From Duganella sp. BJB480 (GTDB lineage Bacteria; Pseudomonadota; Gammaproteobacteria; Burkholderiales; Burkholderiaceae_D): a DNA stretch of 64,000 bases. A program made the position numbers and the translations under genes. The notes under the pieces were generated by a model. That model had not been told where the DNA came from. It worked only from the letters and a program-made list of their open reading frames with translations, and did no database searches. The DNA lies in assembly GCA_003416985.1 (NCBI GenBank), contig QVIN01000002.1:496001-560000 (forward strand), given 5' to 3'. Positions 9,020-18,565 of this stretch are shown one piece after another; the stretch's first letter is position 1; every line of letters starts with the position of its first letter.

Positions 9020-11383
9020 TCAGCGCGCAGTCACCGTCACCGGGACCGTCAGCTGGGCGCTGCCTCCAGCATTATCGGTCACCACCACCTTTAATTGATA
9101 GCTGCCGGCCACCGGTGCGTTCCAATACGGCATGACGCTCAGACCGCTGGACTGGAACATCATGCCCAGCGGCACCCCGGAGATCGTGATTGACACCGAA
9201 CTGGCGCCAGTGTCCACGATGGTGATCAAGCCCGTCATCGGCTTGCCCGCCACGCCCGTCATGGCCGCGGCCGCGATCACCGGGCCGCCGTTGGTGATTT
9301 GCACCGTGTACTGGGCCTGGCCGCTCAAGCCGGTCTTGCTGTCCTTGGCGGTGACGCTGACGGTGTAGACGCCGGCCACCGGCTTGGCCCAGCTGACCAT
9401 GCCCGTGGTGCTGATCGTCATGCCGGACGGCGCGCCGCTCAGCGCGTAGGTGACCGGATTGGCATTGCTGGCCGCCGCCGAGAACGACAACGCCACGCCC
9501 ACCTTGCCGCTGATGGTGCCCGCGGTCAGCACCGGCGCCGACAACGGCGCGATGACGATGGTGTACACGCCCTGCCCGCTCAGGCCGGTCTTGCTGTCCT
9601 TGGCGGTCACGGTGACAGCGTACGTCCCGGCCACCGGCGCCGCCCAGCTGACCACGCCGGCGCTGGCGATGCTCATGCCGGACGGCGCCCCGGTCAGTGT
9701 ATAGCTGACCGCATTGGCCGCGACGGTGGAAACCGTGAACGTCAACGCTGTGCCGACCGTGCCCTTGATGCTGGCCGAGCCCACCTGCGGCGCGGCGGCA
9801 ATGGTCAGGCCCGACAGCGTCGACAACAGGCTGGACACGTTCGGCGTGCCCAGGCCGGTCAACTGGTCGTAGCCGGTCTTGGCGGTGCAAGCGGCGCAGC
9901 TGCCGTCGCTGCCGGCGGCGATATCGGCGAAGGCCGAGGCGTAGGTGCCCGGCACGCTGGCGATCCCACCGTACAGGGCCGCGTGCGGCGCGCCCATGGC
10001 CGCCTTGCCATTCAGCGCGCGGGTGGCGTTGGCCACCGCGATCAGGCCGGCCCACTGCGGCGTCGACAGGCTGGTGCCGCCCACGCTGCCCCAGCGCACC
10101 GTGCTGCTGCCGGGCGCGATCATCGCCACGTACTGGCCGGACGACGGGTCGGCATTGAAGGCGACATCGGCCACCGTGCGGCGCGCGGGCGCGCCCATGC
10201 CGGGCACTGCGCTGCTCTGGTAGCTCGGCGTGGGCGTGTACGAGCTGACGCCGCCGCCGGTGCCGGACCAGGCCACTTCGGAACGCAGTCCGCTGCCGCC
10301 GTAGCTGAGCGTGGTGCCGCCGACCGCCAGCACGTGCGGCGCGACCGCTGGCCACGACACGCCTGCGCCGGAGTCGCCGGTGGCGGCCAGATAGGTCATG
10401 CCGGCGGCGGCGAATACGCTGTCGGAGGACATGGTGCCGCTGCTTTCAGGGCCGCCAAAACTCATCGAGACGATGCCCGGCCCCATCGCGTTGGCCAGCT
10501 TGGCGCCGCCCAGCAGATTGTCGTAGCTGGAATCGGCGGTTTCGATCAGCACGATACGCGCCAGTGGCGCGGTGGCGTGCGCCCACTGCACGTCGAGGGT
10601 GATCTCGCTGGCCCAACCGGAGTCGTACGCGGGCTGGGTCGCGGTCATGACGCCCCTGGCGGTGCTGTACACCACGGCCAGTTCGCAGCCGCTGGTGGAG
10701 GCCGCGGCCAGCGGCAGGCTGGCCGCTGGAGCGATGGTCTTGGTGGTGCAGGCCGGCAGGCTGAATTTGGTGTTGAACGCGGCCAGTTCGGCGGCCACGT
10801 TCGGGTCATGCTGGGCGTCGAGAATGTAGATGGTCTGGCCGGCGCCCAGCTGGGCCGCCTGGGCCGCCGTCAATGCACTGCCGGCCGCCGGCAGCGCCGG
10901 CAAGCCATAGGCGGCGCGGATCTGTGCCGGAGTGTAGGTCGCCACCACGCCGCTGGAGGCTGCCGGCGCCGCGACCGCTTCCGAGCTCTGGCTGCGCATG
11001 GCTTGCGGGTGCCGGCCGTGCAGCGCCTGCATGGTCAGACGGCGCGTCGAAAGGTGCCGGAATTCAGCCGGGACCGCCTGCGCGTGCACCGGCGCGGCGG
11101 CGCTGTCGGCATGCTCGTCCGGCGCCTCAAGTTCGACCGGCGCCATATGGAACGACGGCAGCGCCATGCGCTGGGCATCTTCGGCCGGCAGCGTGCCGGG
11201 ATCGAGCACCAGCGTGGTCGAGCCGGTTGCGAGCGGCGCTGCGTGCAGCACCAGAGGCGCTTCAGCGGCGTTGTCGGCGCCGCCCCCGCCGCACGCGCTC
11301 AGCAGGGCTGCCGTGCACAGTGCGAGCGCCGGCAGCGCAAGCGCAGATGCGTTGAATTTTGTTAAATTTTGATTTTTCATCAT
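9020..11383 (-). CDS. S53 (sedolisin) serine-carboxyl peptidase lipoprotein with Ig-like repeats
   Basis: 787-residue secreted peptidase. The signal ends in a lipobox with Cys31 (LLSAC), followed by a GGGG and acidic linker. The S53 domain starts near residue 150 with YTPAQIRAAYGL. The serine-carboxyl triad is present: Glu260 and Asp264 in WASEITLDVQWAHA, and Ser438 in GGTSLSTPQWAG. The oxyanion Asp337 lies in AATGDSGAG. From about residue 530 there are three Ig-like (He_PIG type) domains. Two of them share the segment VTAKDSKTGLSGQ nearly unchanged, and the repeat is also visible in the DNA at about 9312-9366 and 9568-9618. The classic long activation prodomain is replaced by an Ala-rich stretch. 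It is probably tethered to the outer membrane or released. No operon partner is seen. Confidence 0.88.
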   Translation of the reverse strand: MMKNQNLTKFNASALALPALALCTAALLSACGGGGADNAAEAPLVLHAAPLATGSTTLVLDPGTLPAEDAQRMALPSFHMAPVELEAPDEHADSAAAPVHAQAVPAEFRHLSTRRLTMQALHGRHPQAMRSQSSEAVAAPAASSGVVATYTPAQIRAAYGLPALPAAGSALTAAQAAQLGAGQTIYILDAQHDPNVAAELAAFNTKFSLPACTTKTIAPAASLPLAAASTSGCELAVVYSTARGVMTATQPAYDSGWASEITLDVQWAHATAPLARIVLIETADSSYDNLLGGAKLANAMGPGIVSMSFGGPESSGTMSSDSVFAAAGMTYLAATGDSGAGVSWPAVAPHVLAVGGTTLSYGGSGLRSEVAWSGTGGGVSSYTPTPSYQSSAVPGMGAPARRTVADVAFNADPSSGQYVAMIAPGSSTVRWGSVGGTSLSTPQWAGLIAVANATRALNGKAAMGAPHAALYGGIASVPGTYASAFADIAAGSDGSCAACTAKTGYDQLTGLGTPNVSSLLSTLSGLTIAAAPQVGSASIKGTVGTALTFTVSTVAANAVSYTLTGAPSGMSIASAGVVSWAAPVAGTYAVTVTAKDSKTGLSGQGVYTIVIAPLSAPVLTAGTISGKVGVALSFSAAASNANPVTYALSGAPSGMTISTTGMVSWAKPVAGVYTVSVTAKDSKTGLSGQAQYTVQITNGGPVIAAAAMTGVAGKPMTGLITIVDTGASSVSITISGVPLGMMFQSSGLSVMPYWNAPVAGSYQLKVVVTDNAGGSAQLTVPVTVTAR

Positions 11384-11900
11384 CCGCCTTGGCGCCGCCT
11401 TTTTGTATCCGTACGGAAATTATCGCATAGTATTTAAGAGTTACAAGTTTGGGATCGTATCCATGGTGGGGCACCCTGTTCAATGTGCGCTACGAAGGCT
11501 CCTCGAAAAGAAAAAATAGCTGCCCCCCGGCTGCGGCCACACGGACTGGCCCCGGTGCAGGCGACGCACGCACATTGCCAGATTGCTTCTCGTTTGCTGT
11601 TATATCTGGCGACAAAGAATAGTTATCAATCGTGCAGCATCAAAAAAATACCGATGCTATACTGCCGCCAGGAAATTTTTCCAATATGTCAACTAGTTCA
11701 CGCTCTCGTTGGCGGCGCCCCGCTTCGGCGTGGCGTTGCCGCAGCGATCGAATTGTTGAAAACACGATATTTCCTTCGCTGCACGCGGATATTCCTCGCC
11801 ACCTTCGTTCAGCGCGCTGCCAAACAGGCGGCAGACAATTTGATAAACCTATTAACGCAAGCCATTGCCGCCCCAGCCATGGCTGAGTAGAGAAAGCTGT
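11384..11900. other. Intergenic region before the T6SS vgrG operon
   Basis: About 517 bp between the divergent S53 peptidase and vgrG. Open frames here lack ribosome sites and recognisable motifs. The leader must contain the promoter of the vgrG operon; TATACT at 11658-11663 could be a -10 box, but I see no convincing -35 partner. Confidence 0.35.
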
Positions 11901-14900
11901 ATGAGTAGCTTGTCAGAAATGATTTCCGCGTTCGCGCACGGCCGGCAAAACAACCGCATTCTGCGCCTATCGTTCCCGCACGACGATGGTCCCCATTCCA
12001 CGCTGCTGGCGAACCGCCTGGAAGCAAGTGAGGGCTTGTCGCGCGACTTTGAATATACGGTGGAAGTGCTGGCCGATGACGCCAGCCTCGCGCTCAAGGA
12101 CGTACAAGGCAAGATGGTGACCATTTCGCTGGTGCGCGGCGACGGCAGCATGCGTTTCTTCAACGGCTATGTGTTCGAGTTCCGCTTGGTGAAAACCGAC
12201 GGCAGCGTAGCCTTCTATTCCATGGTACTGCGCCCTTGGCTGGCCTATCTGAAGCTGCGCAAGGACAATTACCTGTTCCACGGCAAGAGCCTGCGCGACC
12301 AGTCGGCAGACGTGTTTTCCGATTACGGCACGCATCGCGACTGGGATTGCCAGGTGATGGGCGCCGACGAACCGGTGACCATGGCTTGCCAGTTCGATGA
12401 AACCGACCACAACTACCTGCACCGCCGCTGGGAAGCCGCCGGCTGGCACTACTGGTACGAGCATAGCGAGAAAGGCCACAAGCTGATTCTGTCCGACGAC
12501 TCCACCCAGGCCGCGCCGATCGACGGCGACGGTCCGGAGATCCGTTTCCAGCGCCACGCCGGCGCCATCGAGGAAGATGCAATCGGCGACTGGTCGCCTG
12601 TGCGCTCCATCGTAGCGAGCAAAGTGGCCATTTCTGCGTTTGACTTCAAACATCCCCTACCTAACAACGTTGACTTGCCGACGCTGAATCAGCAAGGTGA
12701 TGTGCTGACGACGGAAAGGTATGAGTATGCCGGCGCCTACGGCGTCAAAGGCCGCAAGGATGCCGAAGCGCTGGCCCTGCTACGCATGGAAGAAATCGAA
12801 AGCCGTGGCAAGCATATCGAAGCCGGAGGCAACTGCCGCTTCGCCATGCCGGGCCGCTGGTTCCGCCTGACCGACCATTTCCATGAAGGTTCGCAGGACA
12901 AGCAAGAATATGTGCTGGTCAGCGTGCACCATTCGGCCACCAACAACTACCTGCAACTGGGTGATGCCGCGTGCGACTACAGCAACAAGCTGACCTGCAT
13001 TCGCAAGAACGTGCACTGGCGTCCGGGGCGCGGTTTCAACAGCGTTGAGACCAAGATCCACGGCCCGCAGACCGCTGTTGTGGCGGGTCCATCGGGACAG
13101 GAAATCCATAGCGATGAACATGGCCGCGTGCGCGTACAGTTCCATTGGGACCGCGTAGGCTTGCACGACGAGCAGAGCTCCGCCTGGGTGCGCGTGGCAT
13201 CGAACTGGGCTGGCGGCAACTTCGGCGCCATTTCCTTGCCGCGTATTGGCCAAGAAGTCATTGTGCAATGGCTAGACTCCAATCCAGACCGTCCGATCAT
13301 CACGGGCCGTGTCTACAACGGTGAGAATATGGCGCCGTGGGAACTGCCGCGCCAACATGCGCTGTCAGGTATTCGCAGTAGCGAGCTCAAAGGCGCTGGC
13401 GGTGCCGGTGGTCGCAATAACCATTTGCTGATGGACGACACGGCAGGCCAGATTCAGGCCGTGCTGTCGTCGGACCATTACCGCAGCCAGCTCAGCCTCG
13501 GTTACCTGACACGCGTGCTCGACACGTCCGGCCGCCAGGATCATCGCGGTGAAGGTTATGAACTGCGCACCGACGGTTGGGGCTCCTTGCGCGCGGCCAA
13601 GGGCATCCTGGTGACCGCCTGGGCTCAGCCGGTGCAAGACCAGGGCACGACCCAACAAGACAATACCGAGGGCGCCGATACCCTGCGCGCCGTGCTCGAC
13701 AGCGCGGAAATGCGCAGCCAAGCCGCCGAGATGGCGACGGAACAGCGCGGAGAAATCAAGAATTCGCACCGCGGCCTGAAGAACCAAAAGCTGCTGAGCG
13801 AAAACAGCTGGTCGTTGACCAAACCGTTGGTCTTCATTTCGGCGCCGGAAGGCATTGCTGCCAGCACGCCGAAGAGCATCGTTCACGCCGCGGGTGAAGA
13901 CCTGGGCTGCTACGCGGCTGGCAATGTCGATATGACCTCGGGCGAATCGATGTCGTTCAGCTCGGCCAAGGGCATTCAGCAGCACGTTGAACGCGGCGGC
14001 ATGGTCACGGCCATCAGCCACGGCAACCACTACTTGCACGTACAAGACGGCAAGAGCGAAACCATATCGCAAACAGGCATGGTCTTCGAAGCCAAGAGCG
14101 GCGACATCGTGCTCAAGACCAAGGGCGGCAGTATCGTGCTGACCGAAAAAGGCGAGATCCTGATCAAGGGCGCCAACGAGACCCACGATATTGCAGGCAC
14201 GATCAAGCTGGGCGCCAAGCAAGTGGTCAACAAAGGCTCGGTGCCCGCCGCGCCCGTGACCGAGTTCTGGGGCAAGATGAACGTGGGTAAATTCAGCCAG
14301 CAAGTGGTGCTGGCCGATGCGCTGCATATGGTGGATGGCGTTGCTGCCAACTACGCGTACAAGATTTTGGCCAAGGACGGTTCCGTCCTCAAGGCCGGCA
14401 AGCTGGATGCGGACGGCAAGACCGAGCGCGTCTTCACCGAAGATATGGAAGAACTGCACGTCGAGATCGACCGCAACGATGGCAAGTGGCAGTTCATAGA
14501 GGACGTCAAACATGATCCATATATGGACGAAGACGAGGACGATCACGAGCTGGCCGAGCATGTGAAACTGCCGGTAGGCGTTGGCATCCTGGCGACAAAA
14601 ACGGAAATGCCTGTGGACCAGGCCAAGAGCCTGTTCATGCCTGATGGCGAAATCAATATACGCACCGAAGCGATGTCGTTCTTGACCAGGAAGCTCCATA
14701 TGCCGGTGGAAAGCATCGTGCACATTCTGAAGAACGCCAACAGCACAAAAGGCGCGGTCACCGATCTCGGTAAGGAGAAGGTGTACGCCGTCCTGCAACA
14801 TGAGGCTGACAACCTCGTCGAGAAAAAGGTCAACGCTTCCGCCGCCAGGCTGGTGGCCATGGTCAGCAAAGGCTGGCGTGGCAACGACGACATGCCGCGC

Positions 14901-15119
14901 GACGTGACGGCGCTCTTTGAAGAGGCTGCGTTCAAACGCGTGCGCGATATCGCCAGGGTGGCTGAAGCCGCCGCCCAGAACGACTGTTTCGGCGTTGATG
15001 AGGACACGCACCTGCTGTCGATGCATGAAGATGAGCCGCTCGAACTGGATGGCCCGCCGTCGGATATGCGTCATGATGGCAATGACTTACCTTCAACTCC
15101 TACTACTTACGAAACTTGA
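11901..15119 (+). CDS. vgrG: Type VI secretion tip protein VgrG with C-terminal extension
   Basis: 1072-residue VgrG, the trimeric spike of the type VI secretion system that carries effectors. The order is: gp27-like N-terminus (LRLSFPHDDGPHSTLLANRL onward); the gp5-like OB domain around QEIHSDEHGRVRVQFHWDR; then WVRVASNWAGGNFGAISLPR and GQEVIVQWLDSNPDRPIITG; a DUF2345 beta-helix with the motif GDIVLKTKGGSIVL; and about 280 further residues. The extension begins near APVTEFWGKMNVGKF and contains a highly acidic patch (DEDEDDHELAEH). It probably docks the downstream cargo. The start at 11901 has a purine-rich AGAGAAAG before it. Two bases separate it from the next gene, so the whole set reads as one operon. 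Confidence 0.93.
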   Translation: MSSLSEMISAFAHGRQNNRILRLSFPHDDGPHSTLLANRLEASEGLSRDFEYTVEVLADDASLALKDVQGKMVTISLVRGDGSMRFFNGYVFEFRLVKTDGSVAFYSMVLRPWLAYLKLRKDNYLFHGKSLRDQSADVFSDYGTHRDWDCQVMGADEPVTMACQFDETDHNYLHRRWEAAGWHYWYEHSEKGHKLILSDDSTQAAPIDGDGPEIRFQRHAGAIEEDAIGDWSPVRSIVASKVAISAFDFKHPLPNNVDLPTLNQQGDVLTTERYEYAGAYGVKGRKDAEALALLRMEEIESRGKHIEAGGNCRFAMPGRWFRLTDHFHEGSQDKQEYVLVSVHHSATNNYLQLGDAACDYSNKLTCIRKNVHWRPGRGFNSVETKIHGPQTAVVAGPSGQEIHSDEHGRVRVQFHWDRVGLHDEQSSAWVRVASNWAGGNFGAISLPRIGQEVIVQWLDSNPDRPIITGRVYNGENMAPWELPRQHALSGIRSSELKGAGGAGGRNNHLLMDDTAGQIQAVLSSDHYRSQLSLGYLTRVLDTSGRQDHRGEGYELRTDGWGSLRAAKGILVTAWAQPVQDQGTTQQDNTEGADTLRAVLDSAEMRSQAAEMATEQRGEIKNSHRGLKNQKLLSENSWSLTKPLVFISAPEGIAASTPKSIVHAAGEDLGCYAAGNVDMTSGESMSFSSAKGIQQHVERGGMVTAISHGNHYLHVQDGKSETISQTGMVFEAKSGDIVLKTKGGSIVLTEKGEILIKGANETHDIAGTIKLGAKQVVNKGSVPAAPVTEFWGKMNVGKFSQQVVLADALHMVDGVAANYAYKILAKDGSVLKAGKLDADGKTERVFTEDMEELHVEIDRNDGKWQFIEDVKHDPYMDEDEDDHELAEHVKLPVGVGILATKTEMPVDQAKSLFMPDGEINIRTEAMSFLTRKLHMPVESIVHILKNANSTKGAVTDLGKEKVYAVLQHEADNLVEKKVNASAARLVAMVSKGWRGNDDMPRDVTALFEEAAFKRVRDIARVAEAAAQNDCFGVDEDTHLLSMHEDEPLELDGPPSDMRHDGNDLPSTPTTYET

Positions 15120-15121
15120 TT

Positions 15122-15673
15122 ATGAAAAAAAGCACACTACTCGTTGGATTCGCACTGTCCGTCACCCTGGCGCATTCCGCGCTGGCCGCAGACAAACCAG
15201 CACTGCTTCAGCGCAGCGCGGCATTGCAATGTGCCGACCGTAAGATTGAACTGAAAGGCGCCTGCTACAAGGAAGATGGTTATCCTGGCCTGTCCTGCAC
15301 CAGCCTGCGCTTTATCATCAGCGACAAGGCCAGCGGACGCGAACTCGGTGGCCAAGCGTTCAAGCCCGCGCCCATCGAAATGGGCGATTCCTATCCGATC
15401 GTGGCCGAGAAGGTCGGCGAAGTAACATGCGTCGAGACCGAGGCCAAGGAAAAATTCATCGTAGCCACCGTGAACAACGGCGGCAACTGCTCCCGTTGCG
15501 AGTGGCACGAACTGTATAGCTGGGATGGCAGCCGGCTCGGTTCCAGCCTGGATGCAAAGAAAAATCCGGCAATCGACGCTACGCTGAAAGCCACGGAAAG
15601 CAAAAAGGCCAAGATCATTGGTCAGGGCGGCTTGAATTCTGTTCGCAAAGAACCGGTGCAAGATGGCCATTGA
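15122..15673 (+). CDS. Secreted Cys-containing protein in the vgrG operon, candidate immunity protein
   Basis: 183-residue protein of unknown family with a clear signal peptide (MKKSTLLVGFALSVTLAHSALA) and a mature part holding seven cysteines, including the NCSRC pair. The ATG lies two bases after the vgrG stop and its 3' end overlaps the hydrolase gene by 11 bp, so the three are translationally linked. Periplasmic export is what is expected of an immunity protein against a peptidoglycan-degrading effector, and the paired cysteines fit the oxidising periplasm. A role as an adaptor or as a second effector is also possible. The function is inferred from position only. Confidence 0.72.
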   Translation: MKKSTLLVGFALSVTLAHSALAADKPALLQRSAALQCADRKIELKGACYKEDGYPGLSCTSLRFIISDKASGRELGGQAFKPAPIEMGDSYPIVAEKVGEVTCVETEAKEKFIVATVNNGGNCSRCEWHELYSWDGSRLGSSLDAKKNPAIDATLKATESKKAKIIGQGGLNSVRKEPVQDGH

Positions 15674-17363
15674 CTATAACGTCTTCTATACGCCAAAGCG
15701 CGGCGCTGCCTATAAAGACGAAAAAATCGTCAAACATTCACACTACAAGGAACCGGTCGACCAACGTCCAGGACGTCTTGCGGGCAGGTCTCGTATCTGG
15801 GGTGATGCGTCGTTGGAAGTGCAGAAACAAGTCATCGACAAGTTGATTGCCACCGGCAAGGCTGGCGGCATGAATGTACGGCGTGTTGCCATGCTGCTGG
15901 CGATGGCAAAGATTGAATCGGGATTCAATCCCGATGCAGCAGCCGGCACCACTTCGGCGAGTGGTTTGGGCCAATTTATCGACGACACCGGCGAGGCCTA
16001 TGGCCTGGACAAGAGCAATCGCTTCGACGTAGACGCGAATGCGAAGGCGTTGTTCGCGTATTTCCTGGTGAATGAAAAGCTGGCCAAAAAGCGGGGCAAG
16101 CCTGATGTGTGGGTCTACAAGTACCACCACGATGGTCCAACGCAGGATTACGGTGGTGAAGCGCTTGCTACAGGCAAGTTCGCAAAGATCGCGGACGCCT
16201 TTGAAAAGGCGCTGGATGTCGGCCATGCGCTGAGCATCGTCGATGCTGCTGGCGCACCGATTCCAGATGCCACGATCAAGGTCGTTCAAAACGGCAAGGA
16301 GGCGCTGATGAAGACCAATGAGCACGGCATGTTGCCGACTTTTATGGCTTCGCCCAACTTTGGCGCGCTGACGATTCATATTCAAAAGGCGAGCAACGAG
16401 TTCAAAGAACTCGGCCAACTCGCTATTGATAAGCTGAGCTCGGCTTGGACCATTGTCGCGCCAAAAGAGCGAGTGGCGGTCAAGACGCACGCCCACGTGG
16501 ACAAGGCGCCGCCGGCAGTCAAGACGCCAGGCATGCACAAGGTCAAGAAAGGTGAGACGCTGTCCAATATTGCGCGCGCCCATGGCACGACCTATCTGGA
16601 ACTCGCCAAGCTGAACAACATCGACAAACCTTATCTGCTTTATCCAGACCAGATGTTGAAGGTGCCAGCGGGTGAAGGAAATCCGGCGCCGGCGGCGACC
16701 AAGCCAGCAGCTACGGCACCAGCGCACACCAATGCGCCAGCGCATGCGTCTGCTTCCACAGCCGCGACAGGCTCTCATGCAGATGGAGCGGAAGCAAAAG
16801 ACAAGCCGGCGCAAACCACCGCGCCAACAACGTCAGCTACCCCGGCTGCCACTAAGCCGGTGGTCAAGGAACAGCGCAGCGCCGACACAACGCATCCAGA
16901 AGCGCGTGTCGCAAAAACTCAGGTCTCCGATAGAATTACTGCAGCAATTACTCATGCAATGAACCACAAATTCGCGAAATCGAAGGGTAAGTGCTTGAAG
17001 TACGTCAAGGGAGCTTTGTTGGCCGCAGGTTACTTCCCGACTTACCCGGGAGTCGAACACGCCAAGGATTTTGGTCCGACTTTAGAGAAGGCTGGGTTTA
17101 AAAACCTGCTGGTAACAGAGCCAGGTACCAACATCAAAACTGCGCCCATAGGTTCGGTGCTTATATATAATCCTGTCGAAAAACAGTCATACTCTGGTGG
17201 AGTCATTTCTGGGCACATCGAAATCAAACACACCGGCGGATACGTCAGTGACTTTAACGGGAATAATCCCTGCTACCGCACAGATCCGGTTAAGCTGGTT
17301 TCGCCGGTAAACGATAAGTACGGCGCAAGCTTCAAAGTAACAGGCATCTGGTATAAGGAATAA
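15663..17363 (+). CDS. T6SS peptidoglycan hydrolase effector: SLT, LysM and CHAP/NlpC-like domains
   Basis: 566-residue multidomain cell-wall hydrolase. Residues 50-185 form a soluble-lytic-transglycosylase-like domain with the catalytic Glu85 in MAKIESGFNP and the GLGQFIDDT motif. Residues 188-250 look like a small beta-sandwich spacer. Residues 292-335 form a LysM domain (HKVKKGETLSNIARAHGTTY to LYPDQMLKVP). An Ala/Pro/Thr linker runs from 338 to 410. Residues 420-566 resemble a CHAP or NlpC/P60 amidase, with candidate nucleophile Cys444 (GKCLKYVKG) and His518 (SGHIEIKH). It would cut both glycan strands and peptide stems. There is no signal peptide, as expected for a T6SS cargo. It sits between two exported small proteins and is followed by PAAR. 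The CHAP call is from pattern only. Confidence 0.82.
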   Translation: MAIDYNVFYTPKRGAAYKDEKIVKHSHYKEPVDQRPGRLAGRSRIWGDASLEVQKQVIDKLIATGKAGGMNVRRVAMLLAMAKIESGFNPDAAAGTTSASGLGQFIDDTGEAYGLDKSNRFDVDANAKALFAYFLVNEKLAKKRGKPDVWVYKYHHDGPTQDYGGEALATGKFAKIADAFEKALDVGHALSIVDAAGAPIPDATIKVVQNGKEALMKTNEHGMLPTFMASPNFGALTIHIQKASNEFKELGQLAIDKLSSAWTIVAPKERVAVKTHAHVDKAPPAVKTPGMHKVKKGETLSNIARAHGTTYLELAKLNNIDKPYLLYPDQMLKVPAGEGNPAPAATKPAATAPAHTNAPAHASASTAATGSHADGAEAKDKPAQTTAPTTSATPAATKPVVKEQRSADTTHPEARVAKTQVSDRITAAITHAMNHKFAKSKGKCLKYVKGALLAAGYFPTYPGVEHAKDFGPTLEKAGFKNLLVTEPGTNIKTAPIGSVLIYNPVEKQSYSGGVISGHIEIKHTGGYVSDFNGNNPCYRTDPVKLVSPVNDKYGASFKVTGIWYKE

Positions 17364-17366
17364 ATC

Positions 17367-17828
17367 ATGAGCTATTCAAAATTGGTATTCACAGCAGGAC
17401 TGCTTCTCGCGATGTCGTGCGCAGCAACCAGCGCTACTGCCGGCGAAGCATATGCGCCGCTAGGCCTGCGTTGCCCTATTCCTGAAAAGTCCGTCTATGA
17501 AGACACTACAAAAGTGGCCGATGGGTTGAGACTGCGCTATGCGAAGGTATGGGGTAAGGACTGGTTAGGAAAGCCCAAGCCTCAGCAGCGCATCGATCCG
17601 GCCATTATGGGTGAGATTGCCGCCATTTCCGGATGCGCCGCAATCATGGACCTGCCAGCTTGCGCGACATTCTTCGATCCTGAAATGGGCGGTGATTTGA
17701 GCATGTTCGCCAACTTCAGCACTAAGGTGCCAGTGCGCAAGCAGTTCGATGAGGCAATTGCGGCGCTACCTTCAGTGGAAGCAAAAAAGGCGGTGCAAGC
17801 CTGCATGAAGCTGGTGGCTAAAAAGTAA
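17367..17828 (+). CDS. Secreted protein downstream of the hydrolase, candidate immunity protein
   Basis: 153-residue protein with a signal peptide (MSYSKLVFTAGLLLAMSCAA, cleavage near TAG) and five cysteines in the mature part. It starts four bases after the effector stop, the usual place of a cognate immunity gene in T6SS effector pairs. The mature sequence (AYAPLGLRCPIPEKSVYEDT onward, helix-rich C-terminus) belongs to no family I recognise. A periplasmic location fits protection from a peptidoglycan hydrolase. With the 183-residue exported protein upstream, the two-headed effector is flanked by two candidates, one possibly for each catalytic domain. Confidence 0.72.
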   Translation: MSYSKLVFTAGLLLAMSCAATSATAGEAYAPLGLRCPIPEKSVYEDTTKVADGLRLRYAKVWGKDWLGKPKPQQRIDPAIMGEIAAISGCAAIMDLPACATFFDPEMGGDLSMFANFSTKVPVRKQFDEAIAALPSVEAKKAVQACMKLVAKK

Positions 17829-17919
17829 GCGGCAATCGTCATCCGTCCTGCAAGCAGGTGTGGCTCTTCTTTTGTCTTGCGAAATGTGCGATGCTTAGTG
17901 GAATACAGAAGGAAAAATT

Positions 17920-18183
17920 ATGAGTCGTCCTGTAATACGTATTGGTGACCAAACCTCGCATGGTGGTGTTGTCAAGACCGGCAGTACCGAGTTCATCGTC
18001 GATGGCAAGGGTGTGGCTCGCCTGGGCGACACGGTCAGCTGCCCATTGCATCCGAGCGAAACCGCGATTAACAGCGGCAGTGAAACCTACATCACCGACG
18101 GGAAGCCGACCGCAAGGGACGGAGACACTACGGCTTGCGGTGCAAAGTTGATTGCCAGCCAGGCCAGCTATTTCATCGAATAG
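17920..18183 (+). CDS. PAAR-domain T6SS spike-capping protein
   Basis: 87-residue PAAR protein that sharpens the VgrG tip and can carry effectors. The PAAR repeats are visible: VIRIGDQTSHGGVVKTGS at the N-terminus, then DGKGVARLGDTVSCPLHP and DGKPTARDGDTTACGAKLIA. The His and Cys residues at HGG, CPLH and CGA are those that bind the metal at the tip. It lies 91 bp after the candidate immunity gene on the same strand and closes the operon. Beyond it the T6SS genes stop. Confidence 0.92.
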   Translation: MSRPVIRIGDQTSHGGVVKTGSTEFIVDGKGVARLGDTVSCPLHPSETAINSGSETYITDGKPTARDGDTTACGAKLIASQASYFIE

Positions 18184-18506
18184 CACCGCCTCGGTTCAGC
18201 CGTCGCCGACGGTGGTCGCGCTGTAGATCAGCTTCAGATCGGTGGCGACTTCTCAAAACTTCGGCAAAATCAATCTCTGCGCGCGGCGCATTTTGCACAC
18301 TTGACGAGCCCCGTGCGGCCGATCGTCCAACCGCACGCCCTCGCCGCGACCGCTGCCCTCACTGCCCACTCTTCCATCGGATCATTGGCGACTTCTTCGA
18401 ATTCAAAGAAAGCGCGGCAGTCATAGGACTCGCACACGAGCATGAACTCACAGAACAGCATTTCTTCGAGCAGGTTATTCAACATAGCGATGACCTTCTA
18501 AATGCG

Positions 18507-18535
18507 GAACAACCCCTAAACAGCAGGGGTTGTTC
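18507..18535. repeat. Hairpin near the island's left boundary
   Basis: GAACAACCCCT (18507-18517) and its complement (18525-18535) form an 11-bp stem with a 7-nt loop. No T-run follows on either strand, so it may not be a classical terminator. It lies 30 bp left of the attachment-like site. Confidence 0.45.
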
Positions 18536-18565
18536 AATTACTGGCAATGCGCTACCGCAGGGACA

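Noticed and set aside
9299..11365. A long open frame (688 codons) opposite to the S53 peptidase gene
   Set aside because: Low-complexity Arg/Ala/Gly product with no domain. It is a by-product of GC-rich codons on the other strand, where the triad and repeats of the peptidase are clear.
13365..15074. A 569-codon frame opposite to vgrG
   Set aside because: It runs fully antisense to a well-conserved VgrG and shows no known motif or ribosome site.
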